Assembly: GCA_002077045.2 (NCBI GenBank)
Contig: KZ111145.1
Coordinates: forward strand, 445,891 to 481,924
Direction of reading: 5' to 3'
Length of the DNA: 36,034 nucleotides
DNA from: Rachicladosporium sp. CCFEE 5018
Taxonomy: Eukaryota > Ascomycota > Dothideomycetes > Cladosporiales > Cladosporiaceae
Shown here piece after piece: positions 21,811 to 33,267 of the stretch. The notes beneath the pieces are model-generated. The model had not been told where the DNA came from and did no database searches. It was given only the letters and a program-made list of their open reading frames with translations. Positions within the stretch are counted from its first letter, which is position 1. Every line of letters starts with the position of its first letter. The position numbers and the translations under genes were made by a program.

Positions 21811-23952
21811 ATGTCGTCATTCTCGCGACTTCTCACCTGGTCTACCTTGTGGGTGGCATTTGCTCTGGTGGCTCTGTTGCTCAAAGTTGCCCTCCCGTTC
21901 GTTGCCCCCGCTTTCGCCTCCCCAGCGGTGCATGAGCATTTCGAGGCCAGAGCCACAGGGACACTAACCACATGGACGGCATCGGAGAGTCCAGTAGCCC
22001 TCCAAGGCATACTCAACAATCTAGGATCCAACGGGTCGAAAGCTCATGGCGCGGGAGATGGTGTTTTGGTAGCGAGTCTGTCGACCATTGACCCACCCTA
22101 CTTCTACACCTGGACTCGCGACAGTGCTCTCACCTTCAAATCACTAGTAGACAACTTCTTGACCTACAAGACCGCCGGACTCGAGACCAAGATCCAGCAG
22201 TATATCAGCGCTCAAGCAGCTCTGCAAGGCTTCAACAACCCTTCAGGAGGGCTTTGCACTGGAGGTTTTGGAGAGGCAAGGTTCAATGTTGATCTCACTG
22301 TATTCACGGGGTCAGTATTTGGGGTCGGGCAGCACTAGGCTCTTCCAATCACCTCACGCTTCCTGAGCACATGCAGCCCGTCTGTGCCGTCCGCTGACAT
22401 GTCTTAGCGATTGGGGAAGACCACAGCGCGATGGTCCAGCGCTCAGAGCCACTGCCCTGATCGCCTACGCTCAGTATCTAATCTCGGAAGGCAACACCTC
22501 AGTAGTTACCTCCATTATCTGGCCGATCGTGCAGAACGATCTCTCATATGTCACCCAGTACTGGAACCAAACAGGCTTTGATCTATGGGAAGAAGTCAAC
22601 AGCGCATCGTTCTTCACCTCCGGAGTGCAGTACCGTGCCTTGATCGAAGGCAGCGACCTCGCCTCAAAGATCGGCGCCACTTGCCCAAATTGTGACTCCC
22701 AAGCACCACTTGTCCTATGTACCTTGCAGACGTACTGGACTGGATCTTACATCCTGTCTAATACTGGAGGAGGTCGTTCTGGCAAAGATGCGAACAGTCT
22801 GCTAACGAGTATCCACCTCTTCGACCAGGCTGCTACGTGTGACTCTACGACCTAGCAGCCCTGCTCGGACAAGGCTCTCGCCAATCACAAAATCGTGACT
22901 GACTCATTCCGATCAATCCACGCCATCAACAGCGGCGTCCCTAAGGGCGTCGGTATTGCCGTCGGGAGCTACCCCGAGGACGTCTACCAGGGTGGTAATC
23001 CATGGTGAGACTTGGCCAGAGCTGTCGAATCAACATGTCTGTGCTAACATCGCCCAGGTACCTGAGCACTTTCGCGGCCGCTGAACAGTTGTACGATGCG
23101 GTATATCAATGGAAGCGCATCGGTTCAATATCGATCACGTCAACATCACTTGCCTTCTTCAGAGACATCTACCCCTCAGCGGCTATCGGCACTTATGCAT
23201 CGTCCACTGTGATCTTCACCTCGATCGTAGATGCCGTATCGGCATACGCTGACTCTTACATGTCCAATGCTGTATGCTGCACCTCTTGCTTCGTATAGCT
23301 GCAGATACTGACTGTACTATAGCAAGACTATACGCCTCAGGACGGTGCCCTTGCAGAGCAGTACCTACGCTCGAATGGCACACCAGCCTCTGCTGTTGAC
23401 CTCACATGGTCATACGCCGCTCTCTTAACAGCCTACGCTGCTCGCGCGAATAACATGCCTGCTTCATGGGGCGCATCATCTGTGAGTTCTCGCTTTGAAT
23501 CCAGATTACTTGGCCTCGCTGAAACGTCGCAGGCTCGTTCACCAGGGACCTTCACTGGCGGTCCCGCAAATGGTCCTTGTGCCACGGCTATCAACACGGG
23601 TTGGACGCCAACTACGACGCAGACCTGCTCCGCCACGCCGACGCTTACGATGGTGACATTCAACGAGGTCAAGCCTACGAAACCTGGCGACACAGTCTAC
23701 ATCACTGGGTCGGTCTCACAGCTCGGAGACTGGGATACTGGTTCAGCGGTGGCATTGAGCGCATCGCAGTACACGAGCAGCAGTCCCAAGTGGTCTGCGA
23801 GTGTTGGTCTTACCGCTGGAGGTGCAATCAGCTACAAGTACTTCATCAAGAGCGGTGATGGAACGATCACTTGGGAAAGCAATCCGGATCGCACTCTCAC
23901 TGTTGCACAGAATTGCGCCGGAACGGCGACACAGAATGACGCTCGGATGTAG
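21811..23952 (+). pseudogene. secreted glucoamylase (GH15 + CBM20), interrupted by one in-frame TAG
   Basis: Releases glucose from starch ends outside the cell. Exons 21811-22310, 22408-23004, 23058-23271, 23323-23481 and 23533-23952; all introns are GT-AG and in phase (629 codons). ATG 21811 leads a hydrophobic signal segment and a propeptide ending EARA; ATG 21784 is an in-frame alternative. Marks: PPYFYTWTRDSALTFK, DWGRPQRDGPALRATALI, catalytic acid Glu228 in FDLWEEVN, YPEDVYQGGNPWYL, catalytic base Glu449 in LAEQY, VDLTWSYAALLTAY, a Ser/Thr/Pro linker, then CBM20 (VTFNEVKPT, GSVSQLGDWDTG, KYFIKSGDGTITWESNPDR). The two glutamates are 221 apart, as in Aspergillus glucoamylase. At codon 316 a TAG (22853-22855) stands where relatives have an aromatic residue before QPCS; downstream the frame and splice sites are intact. 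A stop there would remove the base and CBM20. Confidence 0.92.
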
Positions 23953-24109
23953 GCCTGATTATAGTACGTACAGTACGAGACGCAGACAGGTGACCTAAGT
24001 ATCGCTACGCGATAGTCGAACATACACGCTACTGCAGTTCCATAGGCACTGTCTCTGCTGCCCCAGCCGAGCTGTCCAAACGCCCCAGCATTCGATTGGC
24101 CGAGCACAC

Positions 24110-25696
24110 TCACTCACGCGACAGCAAGACGACAATGACGAAGTTGTACTCCAAACCCTGAGGACCGCCGTCTGGTATTGGCCACCATGCGGAGTCATGC
24201 CATTTGTTGTACAGCGCCAGGAAGGGTTCGTATGGGTTGTCCATGAGTGGTTTTGGTCCACGGAAGCCAGTCAGGTAGAAGAGGCGATCAGAGAATAGTC
24301 CGATGATCGGCCCGTGGACCAGATACAGGGCGAAGGAGTGGCGACCCAGGTACTGTGCGAAGTTCGTCTCGAAGATGGAGCGGATCCATGCCTGGTAAAG
24401 TCAGCGAAGCCTCGGAATATGTCATGAATTGGCCACTTACAATCTCGCGAATGCAATACACCACGATCCAGGCTGCCCAGAATAGCCAAAACCATCTGTG
24501 GTTGCTGCCCTCTGTTTCGTAGACTTGAGGAATCATCTTCGATAAGGTGATCCAGCCAGGACAATTACCTAACGTCTGCTCTCTGCTTCCCCAGTCGCTG
24601 CTTGGCTGAGACGCAAGATACGTGCCAATACCAAGGAACACATGAAGCAACACCTGGCGAGTTAATGGCTTGGCACGGAAATACTCCACCGCGGTCACCC
24701 ATGGGAACCACGGTGCGTCCGACTCGTGGCTAAGGAGCTCTGTCTCGGACAGCAGAAGGCCTGAAAAGAAGCCGGCATACCATGCTCCACTATAAAGCGT
24801 CAGTCTCTTGTATGTGCACAGGGAACGGGGATGTCGGGCAACTTTACATACGGTGTACCGAATGCTAGGTAAAAGATCATGCCAACGTTTGCCCAAACTC
24901 TCGTCCGTATACTTGCTTGATGTGTCGCAAAAAGCCAGACGAAGATGAGCATGCTGCCTCGCAGTTCGACGGGGATCGTCCAGGAGTGCGCATTGTAATA
25001 AGTCCAAAGCAGGCCGTTCTTGAAAAAGTAGACGAACATGGAGGATTCCCAGGCCCAAGATCGAAGTTCTGCGAAGAGTGAGGACTGATGCGTAGGAAAT
25101 GCCGTCTTGATCTCGAACGGAAAGTGCCATATGATGGCAAGAATGAGTGTGCTCCAGACGACGGGTAGCAGCAGTCTCATCGGCCGCCGGAACATGGCAG
25201 AATTGGCGGCCTCCAGAAATTCCTCTCTCCGACCTTGATGGATGAGCGAGACCATACGTCTAGGCAACACGTAGCCGGAAATAACGAAAAACAGCATGAC
25301 GGCGAAGTGCCCGCTGAGGAAAGGGAGGCGAATGACCGGTAGTGCGAGGATCGAGTAATTCTTGCCCTTGTCTTCCATGAAGCCCAGTTGCGCGCCGTAA
25401 CATCGTTCGAGATCGTGATGGGTGTAGACTGTCAGATGCATGATGCAGACACCGAATGCTGCAGCGCCGCGCAGACCATCGAGCCATGCTGTGTTGCCTT
25501 TTCGTACAGTCGGTGCAGTCTTCCTTCGCGAGAAGAACTCAGGTCGTAGTAGCTCGAGAATCGCGTGATAGACGAACTGTGGGGTCATATTGCGGACGAT
25601 ATCGCGTATGCTTGCTCGTGGCTCTACAGGCTTTTCCAGCAGTCCCAGATGCCCGTTCTCCACTGTCATGTTGTCGTTTGACAGTCTACGGGTCAT
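24110..25696 (-). CDS. acyltransferase family 3 integral membrane protein
   Basis: Predicted multi-pass membrane O-acyltransferase (Acyl_transf_3) acting on an unknown acceptor; fungal members are often linked to secondary metabolites or surface molecules. Exons on the minus strand: 24852-25696, 24441-24789 and 24110-24391, with GT-AG introns of 62 and 49 bp, give 491 residues from ATG 25696 (MTRRLSNDNMTVENG). The frame stays open upstream to 25855, so a longer N-terminus cannot be excluded. Marks: AWLDGLRGAAAFGVCIMHL (the family's first helix with the DGLRG motif and conserved His), LPFLSGHFAVMLFFVISGYVL, FRRPMRLLLPVVW, then NAHSWTIPVELRGSML, and a late LGRHSFALYLVHGP. The C-terminus ends VVLLSRE followed by TGA inside an excellent splice donor (CGTGAGTGAG), so a further exon may be missing; the usual last helix and tail of the family are not seen. 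Confidence 0.88.
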
Positions 25697-26270
25697 GATG
25701 TGATGAGATGTGACGAGGCTGCCATCGACCGGGGAGAACCGATGGTAAGCCTGCAAGATACGGTTTGCTGTTCGTGGAGAAGGAACGCGAATAGACAGGA
25801 GGCGAAAGTTACTGATCGCGTGGCGGTCGGCTTTGGTGCTCCATTGGCGTCTCACATGCGAGACATTTCAAGGTTGTCCGATGTCAAACACCTCGGCTGC
25901 ATGAATCAGGGGGCGCGGTCCGCGGTTCGGGATGCGCCTCTTCGGATAAGTCTGGGGCATTGCTCCGATGGTGTTACAGCATGATTACATGTATTTACGT
26001 CTTGCTCACAATCTTACCTCCACTTCCTCACACCAATCAGACCCGTCCTCTACACCCGTCAATGATAATGGATGGTACCATACTGAAGTCCGATATATGT
26101 ACCCCTGGTACGGCGACGCTGAGACAGCTTGTTCATGTATATGTCGGTGAGGGTGCTCACAGGAAGGGACGCAAGTATCTTGGTGTGCGCAAACAGAGTG
26201 AGTGATGGTTGCGTCTCTTCAAGTTCAATTAGTTGTCATCATGTGTCACTTTCTTTTCGTTCCAACAGGC
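25697..26270. other. intergenic
   Basis: 574 bp holding the acyltransferase promoter on the left. No intact gene. The right end grades into the decayed MATE-like gene. Confidence 0.5.
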
Positions 26271-27048
26271 AAGACGGCGCCCGTGGAAGCCGACGCCAAC
26301 GCTGCTGGAGAAGTAATGGAGCCTGGATATCTACAAATCCATGTGGCGCTTCCTCGAGACCATGGCGTGCCTAAGCGATGTAGTCGCCAACGCTACACGG
26401 GCACGCTGCTGTTCAACATCGGCGCCTTCGTATTTCCCGCTCTCTACCGGACACTGAGAAAGCTTTGGGTAGCGAACATGGATTCTTCACGGATGGTCAC
26501 AATTGACCTCTTCATTTACATCGGCGTAGGGGCTGAAGTGCTCAACGGAGGCTTACTCGCCATGGACTGTCGCACACTCTTATCTTGGTGCAACGCATTC
26601 TCGGACTGATCACGTCCGTTGCCTTTGTCGCAGCAGCACAGCATTTCGCCGATGTCTTCGTTCCAGCAGGAGCCAGAGCTGCGTCCTTGAGAAAAGACCA
26701 TTCCCCCGCTCTCTTTGCACTGTCCTCAGCCGTTGATACAGTGGTCGCAGCCGCGACGCGAACACTCGACAAGCCGGTCGTTCCGCTGGCCATCGGCTGA
26801 ATCGAATTCGCTGTGAACATCATCCTGGTCATGATAGTCATTCACGCTTCCACGTACCACAAGTGATTCCGGCGATGAAGACTCAAGCAGCGACTGAACT
26901 CGCCTACAAGATGGTCGCATCTCCGGCTAGGCTTGCCTACTTCATCCAGGTCACAAGGCGCGCTCGACGAAAGCAGAAGTACCACAAATGGGAGGAACCA
27001 GGCAAGTCACTACTGTTCGTTTACGAGAGGCTGGGCATTCAGTACTAA
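26270..27048 (+). pseudogene. decayed MATE-like / polytopic membrane transporter fragment
   Basis: Three overlapping frames in succession read like one fungal membrane-protein family that I recall as MATE-like. Frame 1 (to ~26560) has TGTLLFNIGAFVFPALYRTL, KLWVANMDSS and YIGVGAEVLNGGL. Then comes an apparent internal deletion with a shift to frame 2 (about 26572-26864), TLILVQRILGLITSVAFVAA, SALSSAVDTVVAAATR and LDKPVVPLAIG, broken by TGA at 26798-26800 and a second TGA near 26864. A shift follows to frame 3 (26863-27048), with QAATELAYKMVASPARLAYF, VTRRARRKQ and KWEEP. The C-terminal half of a normal protein is absent. Two frame changes, two in-frame stops and truncation make this a pseudogene. 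The family name is from memory and less certain than the decay. Confidence 0.68.
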
Positions 27049-27180
27049 TGGCAAGCCTCCGGGTCCGCAAGGGTCGTAACTGAATGTGTGCGGCTTTTAC
27101 AACGTGTCCTGAAGGTGCAACAGGATCTATACATTATAGCTACACTCATGGAAGCGAACACCTGTTGCGACACGCAGCAT

Positions 27181-29102
27181 CTATATCATGGTCCCTTTGT
27201 TCTGCTGCTTCCCAACATAGTAGTTCTTCCACACCGCTATTGCAGGTATGCCCAAAATCAAGATACACGTGCTCGCAACGCCACCCCACTTCTGCGTCTC
27301 GCCATAGGCATAGTCGACGGCCGTTCGCTCAACAGTGCCCGGGACGAACATCTCTTGCGTCAGATATCCTCCGAGGTACAGCGTGCTGACCATATTTTGC
27401 CTGTCTGCCGGAAGCAGCTTTACGAGCGCCTTCGGGAAGACGTTGCCGTAGATGCTTCCAGCGACTGCGTCCCCGATGGCACCTCCAATGCTCGAGGACA
27501 GGGAGACGAGCGCCAGAGCTAATGGTATGCCTTCACGATCAGCCGCAGCCATGACGGCCATCTGCTCGCCGATGACGAGCGTGCCGCCACCGAACGCGAT
27601 GAAGATCTGGCACATGACGATGTAGCCGATGCCGTGATCGTTGCCGCGGAAGTAGATCGTCAGACCAGAGCCAAGGAACATGAGCGGCAATGCGAAGAGC
27701 AGGCAAGCGTACTTGAAGCGCTTAGAGTAGCGGACGTAGACGCCGAACATAATGCCAGCGAAGCACGATCCGACGTTATAGATCTGGCTCATGTATCCTG
27801 CGTATCCCACTGGCAGGGCATAGACGACTTTAACAAAAGCGTAGTAAGTGTTGTTCCAGCAGTAGAAGCTGAAGTACAAGATGGCGGCAGTGGAGCACGC
27901 GCCTAGGACTGTGGGCTGCTTGAAGAGTTCCCAGCGCACGAAGTGGGTCCGAGCGAAGTAGCGTTCCCAGATCGCGAAAACGGGGAAGAGGAGAATGCCG
28001 ATTATGAGCATGGCGATGAAGGTTGCACTGTCGTAGCCTGCGCGGCCGTAGGTTACGAGGCTGAAGGGGAGGAGGAAGAGGATGAAGGCTGCCATGAGGA
28101 GGAGGGCGCCGATGACTGCAACACGCGTTAGCGAGAAGGTCGATCGAATATGAGAACGCGCGGGCTCACCGTCGAACTCGTGAAAGTAGTAGACAAATGA
28201 CTGCATCGCACTACGACCGGACACGTTCGGCGTGTAGATCCCCATCCTCTCCGCCTTACGCTGATAGAACTTGAAGACGACGGCAAGTGGCAGGAAAACG
28301 ACTGGCTGTATGATGCAGAAGGCACCAATAGCCCAACGCCACGTGGTCATGCTCAGAAATGACTGTGCACCAAGTGGACCAGTGAAGGCAGTACAAATGA
28401 ACGGTGCAGAGGCGAAGGCGAACGTGAAAGCTCGGTTGCGCAGCCCAGTCGTGTCGGCGATAAAGATGTCCATGATCAGATAGATCGCATCGTAGCCGAT
28501 CCAGTACAACACATACCCGGCAGCATAGCCATTGACGCCACTGGCTGATGCGAGGAGAATCATGCCGAGCAGGTAGACCATGAAAAAGATAATGAAGCCT
28601 TCGGCACGGCCCCAGAGCGTGATAATCCTGGCGATCGGCAGACGTAGGACACCGCCGATGATGCTGGACAGGATAGCTGCTGTGGTATATGCAGGTGCAG
28701 TCGCGAAGGTGGAGAAGGCAGCGAAGGTTGCCTGACCCATTATTGCTGACTGGAAGGCGAGCATGAAGAAGCAGACCCATATCCTGGCTAATCGTCAGAC
28801 TTGGACGGGGTGAGTGAGTTTGATCGACGACGTTACCATGCGTAAGTGCAGTACACTGCTCTCTTACTCCAAACAAGTGCAGCAGCCTCAGCTTTCTGTT
28901 GGCCAGGCAAGGCATCGACGGTGATGGTGTTGGGATGCTCGCGAACTTCTTTCTCATTGCGAGCTTCGAGGCTCAGGGTATCGCTATCGCTGTCCGAGTG
29001 AACGAAGTGAGGATCCTCCTTCGAAGCGTGGACGTTTCCGTTGGCTGCGGCTGATGCTGTCGAGCCATCCCGGCCAGTCAAGGACTTGAAAGAGAAGCCC
29101 AT
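27181..29102 (-). CDS. MFS siderophore-iron transporter (SIT/ARN family)
   Basis: Imports ferric siderophores at the plasma membrane. Exons 28837-29102, 28170-28783 and 27181-28115 on the minus strand, with GT-AG introns of 53 and 54 bp, give 604 residues, the family length with ~14 helices. ATG 29102 reads MGFSFKSLTGRDGS; the first ~75 residues are a soluble, Ser/Asp-rich N-terminus. Marks: FQSAIMGQATFAAFSTFATA, GGVLRLPIARIITLWGRAEG, DIFIADTTGLRNRAFTFAF (siderophore transporter loop), FTGPLGAQSFL, PFSLVTYGRAGYDSATFIAM, YCWNNTYYAFVKVVY, AFGGGTLVIGEQMAVMAA and SSIGGAIGDAVAGSIYGNVF. The extracellular loop near the C-terminus ends TLYLGGYLTQEMFVPGT. The specific siderophore cannot be told. Confidence 0.94.
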
Positions 29103-30289
29103 TGTGACTATAGCTCAGCCCACTCGCACCGCCCTGTACAATGTAGAGAGGTCAGCGAGAGTGAGATTGATGTAGATTGATAAGGAATTGAGTGCGGGAG
29201 ATCAAAAAGATAAGGAATGAGGGAAATCTCTTCCACCTCGTTGCCGAAGATCACCAAAAAGTGGACTCCAATCGTCCCACTTGCTAGCGATCGCAAGAAA
29301 TGACAGCCAAGCTGCCGAGGTCGGCTCTACAGCGGCGATCGTGAAGGGCTGCGCTCACCCCATCAGGCGACAAGTGGCATGCCCAGAAGTCCTGGTAGAA
29401 AAGCAAGGGTGAGACACTCGCCCGACGCTGGAGTAGGTCAAATCCTTTATCAGATCTTGTTCAATCTGATAATGCTGTTCTGAGGTTCGACTTAGTGGCG
29501 CCCGCGAGTTTGAAAGTGCGGCTTTAGAGTTTGCCATTGGTTGGCGATGTCGGAGGCGTCACACAGTACACTCGATGCGCCAGCGGAGAGAGCAATACTT
29601 GAGCGTCACAAATGTGGCCATGCTCGGTGGCCATGGCCAGATACCTGGGCGCGGCAAGGTGAAGCACATCATTCCCAATGAAGGAATAGAGGCTCCATTA
29701 TTCAGATGTCGACTACTACGTGTACATCTAATGGTAGCCTATCAGTCGACATTGGACAGTGCAATCGTGAGGCTCGAGTGAGAGGCGTGCTGGTTACGCT
29801 CTCAGCGGTTGATCCAAGAAAGATCGACTGCGAGCTCGAGGCCATACAGACTGCGAAGACATGAGGTTGCCTCCAGGTAGTACCATCGTACGACCCACAC
29901 ACCGAACGATATAAGCTTAGGCAGTGCGACATCTGACGCAGTCGTGCAACGACGACACAATGCTGCAAATGGACTTATTCGTCACCACTGCAAGTTGTAT
30001 TATCACCTGAGTTACCTTGCTCTCACGATCCTCCTCAGGTGTTCAATCGACGAACGCTTCATGTAGCGCCGTCTCCCTCATGACACACTTGGATGAAAGT
30101 GACACCGACATCGCCTACGATCCCTCGGCATTCGATAGGTGCATACATCTGCCTTATCTCCTCAGAGTAGGTCACTTTGGGCATGTCTGTTCATATACTT
30201 CCGAATCTCTCGCTGTATCGCAACGAAGGAACCCGTGAGCTGTGGCTACACACTATTTTTTCTCAAAGCTACATGTAGAATTCGAAAGA
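29103..30289. other. intergenic, divergent promoters
   Basis: 1.19 kb between the siderophore transporter (minus) and the amino-acid transporter (plus). Both promoters must be here. No gene, RNA or repeat recognised. I did not identify GATA-type iron-regulator sites with confidence. Confidence 0.5.
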
Positions 30290-31887
30290 ATGGAGAAAGA
30301 CAACATCAGCCCGCACGTTCGTGCCTCCGATGTCGAGTACGACAAAGAAGCAGATCTCGAGGTGCGAGAGGTGTTCAAGAAAGACATCGATGGCGGCGTG
30401 CAATTCAGGACCGTCAGCTGGCAACGAGCTGCGGTCGTTTTCCTCAAGATCCAATTCGCCATGAGCATTCTCGCTGTACCTGGAGCATTGGCTACGCTGG
30501 TGAATCAAACTTCGTATAATTGACTGACTAACAATCACTGACGCTATGAAAGGGAGCTGTAGGCGGCGCGATCTCGATCGTTGGCTGGGGCGCACTCAAT
30601 ACTTGTGAGAGCCACTAGGGATGCTGATGGACTTGAAGCTGAATGTTGCAGATACGGCAATTGTACTAGGCGACTTCCACAACCGACATCCAGAATGCCA
30701 CAGTACGCTTAGATCGACTGCCATACTGGACGTGTCCTTGAGCTGACAATCGGGTAGCACTAGCCGACATGATGGGACTATTATGGGGCCGCATCGGACG
30801 CGCACTCGTAGGAGCTCAGATTCTCGTCGCGCAAGTGCTTATCACAGCAGCTGGCATCGTCTCCATCTCGACCGCGTTTAACGCGCTGTCAGAACATGGC
30901 GCATGCACTGTTGCATTCAGCGCCGTGGCTGCCGTTCTCATCACTGGCTGCTCATCGATCCGAACATTCTCGCGGCTTGGCTGGCTGACTTGGGCCGGCT
31001 TCATCACCTTCTTCATCGCAGTCTTCATCTTCGTCGTTGCGGTCACTCAGCAAGACCGACCAGCAGCAGCTCCGCCAACGGGAGACTTTGATTTGGGCTG
31101 GGCTTCGATCGCGTACCCTACCTTCATCGCCGGCATTACGGCGTCAGCGAACATTTTCATCTCGTGCAGTGGCAGCTCCATGTATCTGCCGGTGATCTCC
31201 GAGATGCGACGGCCGAAGGACTACCGCAAGGCTGCGCTGGTCGCTGGGATCCTGGTCGTGTCGCTCTACCTCACCTTCTCGCTTGTGACCTATCGTTGGT
31301 GTGGAGTATGGCTCTCTACGCCCGCATTTGGGAGCGCCGGCACACTTTTCAAGAAGATATCCTATGGTATTGCCTTACCTGGTCTTGTTATCGGTGTCGG
31401 TATATACCAGCACGTCGCCGCGAAGCTGGTCTTTGTTTGGACACTACGCGACTCGAAGCACCTACAGTCGAACAGCGTAGTGCATTGGTCAACCTGGCTT
31501 GGCTTGAACTTACTGCTGGGGGCTCTAGGCTTTATCGTGGCGGAAGCAGTGCCTATATTGAACTACTTGCTCGGTCTGGCAGGATCGCTGTGCTTTGCGC
31601 CGTTCAGTCTGATATTCCCTGCGCTGTTGTGGATGTACGACTTCCGGTCCGCTCGCTCAGGCTCAGCTGCCAGCAAAGGCTTGTACGGCTTCCATGTTTT
31701 TATCGTGTTACTGGGGTTATTCATGGTGATCGGCGGCACGTGAGTGGAACCTCGAATGTTACTATGCGTGCTCTCACTGATCAGTCGCAGATACGGTGTA
31801 GCTCTGTCCATTCGGGACGCCTTCGCTACAGGCGCCATTGCTCGGGTGTTCGATTGTAGTGATAATTCAGGGTCTGTAGGCACGTAG
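30290..31887 (+). CDS. amino-acid transporter, AAAP/Aa_trans family (Mtr/NAT-like)
   Basis: Predicted proton-coupled amino-acid transporter with ~11 helices, related to fungal neutral/aromatic amino-acid permeases. Five exons: 30290-30499, 30553-30604, 30652-30702, 30758-31739 and 31791-31887; all GT-AG, phases consistent, 463 residues. ATG 30290 reads MEKDNISPHVRASDVEYD; the hydrophilic N-terminus leads to TVSWQRAAVVFLKIQFAMSI and the family's GAVGGAISIVGWGALNTYT. Other marks: LGDFHNRHPECHTLADMMG, FNALSEHGACTVAF, ISCSGSSMYLPVISEM (typically FAYGGH... in relatives), PKDYRKAAL, and a last helix FHVFIVLLGLFMVIGGTYG split by intron 4. Exons 2 and 3 are only 52 and 51 nt, so automatic gene models may merge or drop them. 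Substrate unknown. Confidence 0.9.
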
Positions 31888-33267
31888 CATATACGGCTGA
31901 GCCTTGTGTTGAACAGGAAGCCTCACATCACGGCCCCACATTTCCGTTTCTCCATACTGTTGAGCGTGGCTATGCTTTTGTAAGCTCAACGGCGCCGGTG
32001 ACCTCAGAACACAAGAGTATCGGGAGAACCCATGCGAGCGTTCTTGTCATCCACTCAAGTCAAGTCTTTCACTGACGGTCCAATACGATGCTTCATGACC
32101 ATGGCTTGGCCGATGGGAGCATTCACCTCTGCTACAGAGTCGTTGTAAGCAAGGAAAACACCCATCTCCGTTGGTACTTCATGGATGTTTACTGTAGCGG
32201 CCCCTCGGCGGTGCCAAGCGCTTGTCGGCCCGTCAAATCGCGTCCATCGGCTTCGGAACTCGGTCCCGAAGCAGTGTGCCCCGAAGTCAAACCGCGCTTG
32301 AGCGCGTTTCGCGTGTACGGGCTTCCAACTTCACCTCTTCTTCCACTATTGCTTCGCACGCTTCTTCAATAAATCACACCACAGTCGTCCTCTGTCTTGC
32401 CATTGCTGTCTACTCGAAGTCGAGACGCAGACCCCTCGCAACACGCCGGCCTCTATCTCCGGCTCACGATGCGTCTGTTAGCTCCACGCAGTTGCCGACA
32501 GAGCTGACACAAGACATGCCTCTTGAGGGTATCAGACACAAGGGCCGCATGCAGTGCCGGGGTAACAGAGCGCACACCCAACGTCCGCTCCATGGACTTG
32601 ACCTCAAAACCTATAACAACTACGAAACATACACGATGACATAGACCATCTCGCACATCATGCTCTATCCGACGGCTCGTCTTGGTTCAGTACTGTCTTG
32701 AGGTAGACGAAGGAGAACGCAGAGTGACTGCGAAGTCTCCATGACACGCTTCATGACGAGAGGGTGTTGTCAGGTCGAATCGACTAATAATATAGCTACG
32801 GCAAAAGCACCCAAGGAAGTTCTGCCAAGTGACCCCTGCGAGTAGAGAGTCCTTGGTTCAGACGGGATGGTATTAGTAAGTGGATATTCCTCATCTCCTT
32901 TGTGATGACTATCATGATCTTCATTCCTTATCACCAGCTCAGGCGCGACTGTCAAGTGAAACCGCTGATGTGGTCACGGAGTGCGACTGCCCAACCCCAA
33001 TCTGCTGATTGTGGGTAATTGCTAAGCGCCTGCTAAGCGGCTGGGCTCATTCTGAACGGAACGGCGGCATTTCAGACTTGCCTGGAATGTTGTGGCTCCT
33101 TGCTACACGTTGCGGTGACATGCTTGGTTCTCTTCACTCGCGACAACATCTTGGTCGGCTCTTCTGTCCCACAGCACAGTCACCGTGTCACCGTGCAGTT
33201 CCCATACTGCACATACTCCATGCTTCTCGAGGTGGCCGCCCAAAGGCCAACGTAGTGCCGTCATGCG
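31888..33267. other. long intergenic stretch
   Basis: 1.38 kb between two plus-strand genes. Small frames (for example 32222-32644 plus) have no protein-like pattern. Nothing recognised; it contains the 5' region of the Ser/Thr-rich gene. Confidence 0.5.

Noticed and set aside
7358..22855. Reassignment of TAG to an amino acid in this organism
   Set aside because: VMA3, SNU13, RPL5 and GH3 all end at TAG at the expected family C-terminus, so TAG works as a normal stop here.
22769..22855. An intron ending at the glucoamylase TAG
   Set aside because: The nearest donor (GTCGTT) gives the wrong phase and would remove the conserved GKDANSLLTSIHLFD stretch.
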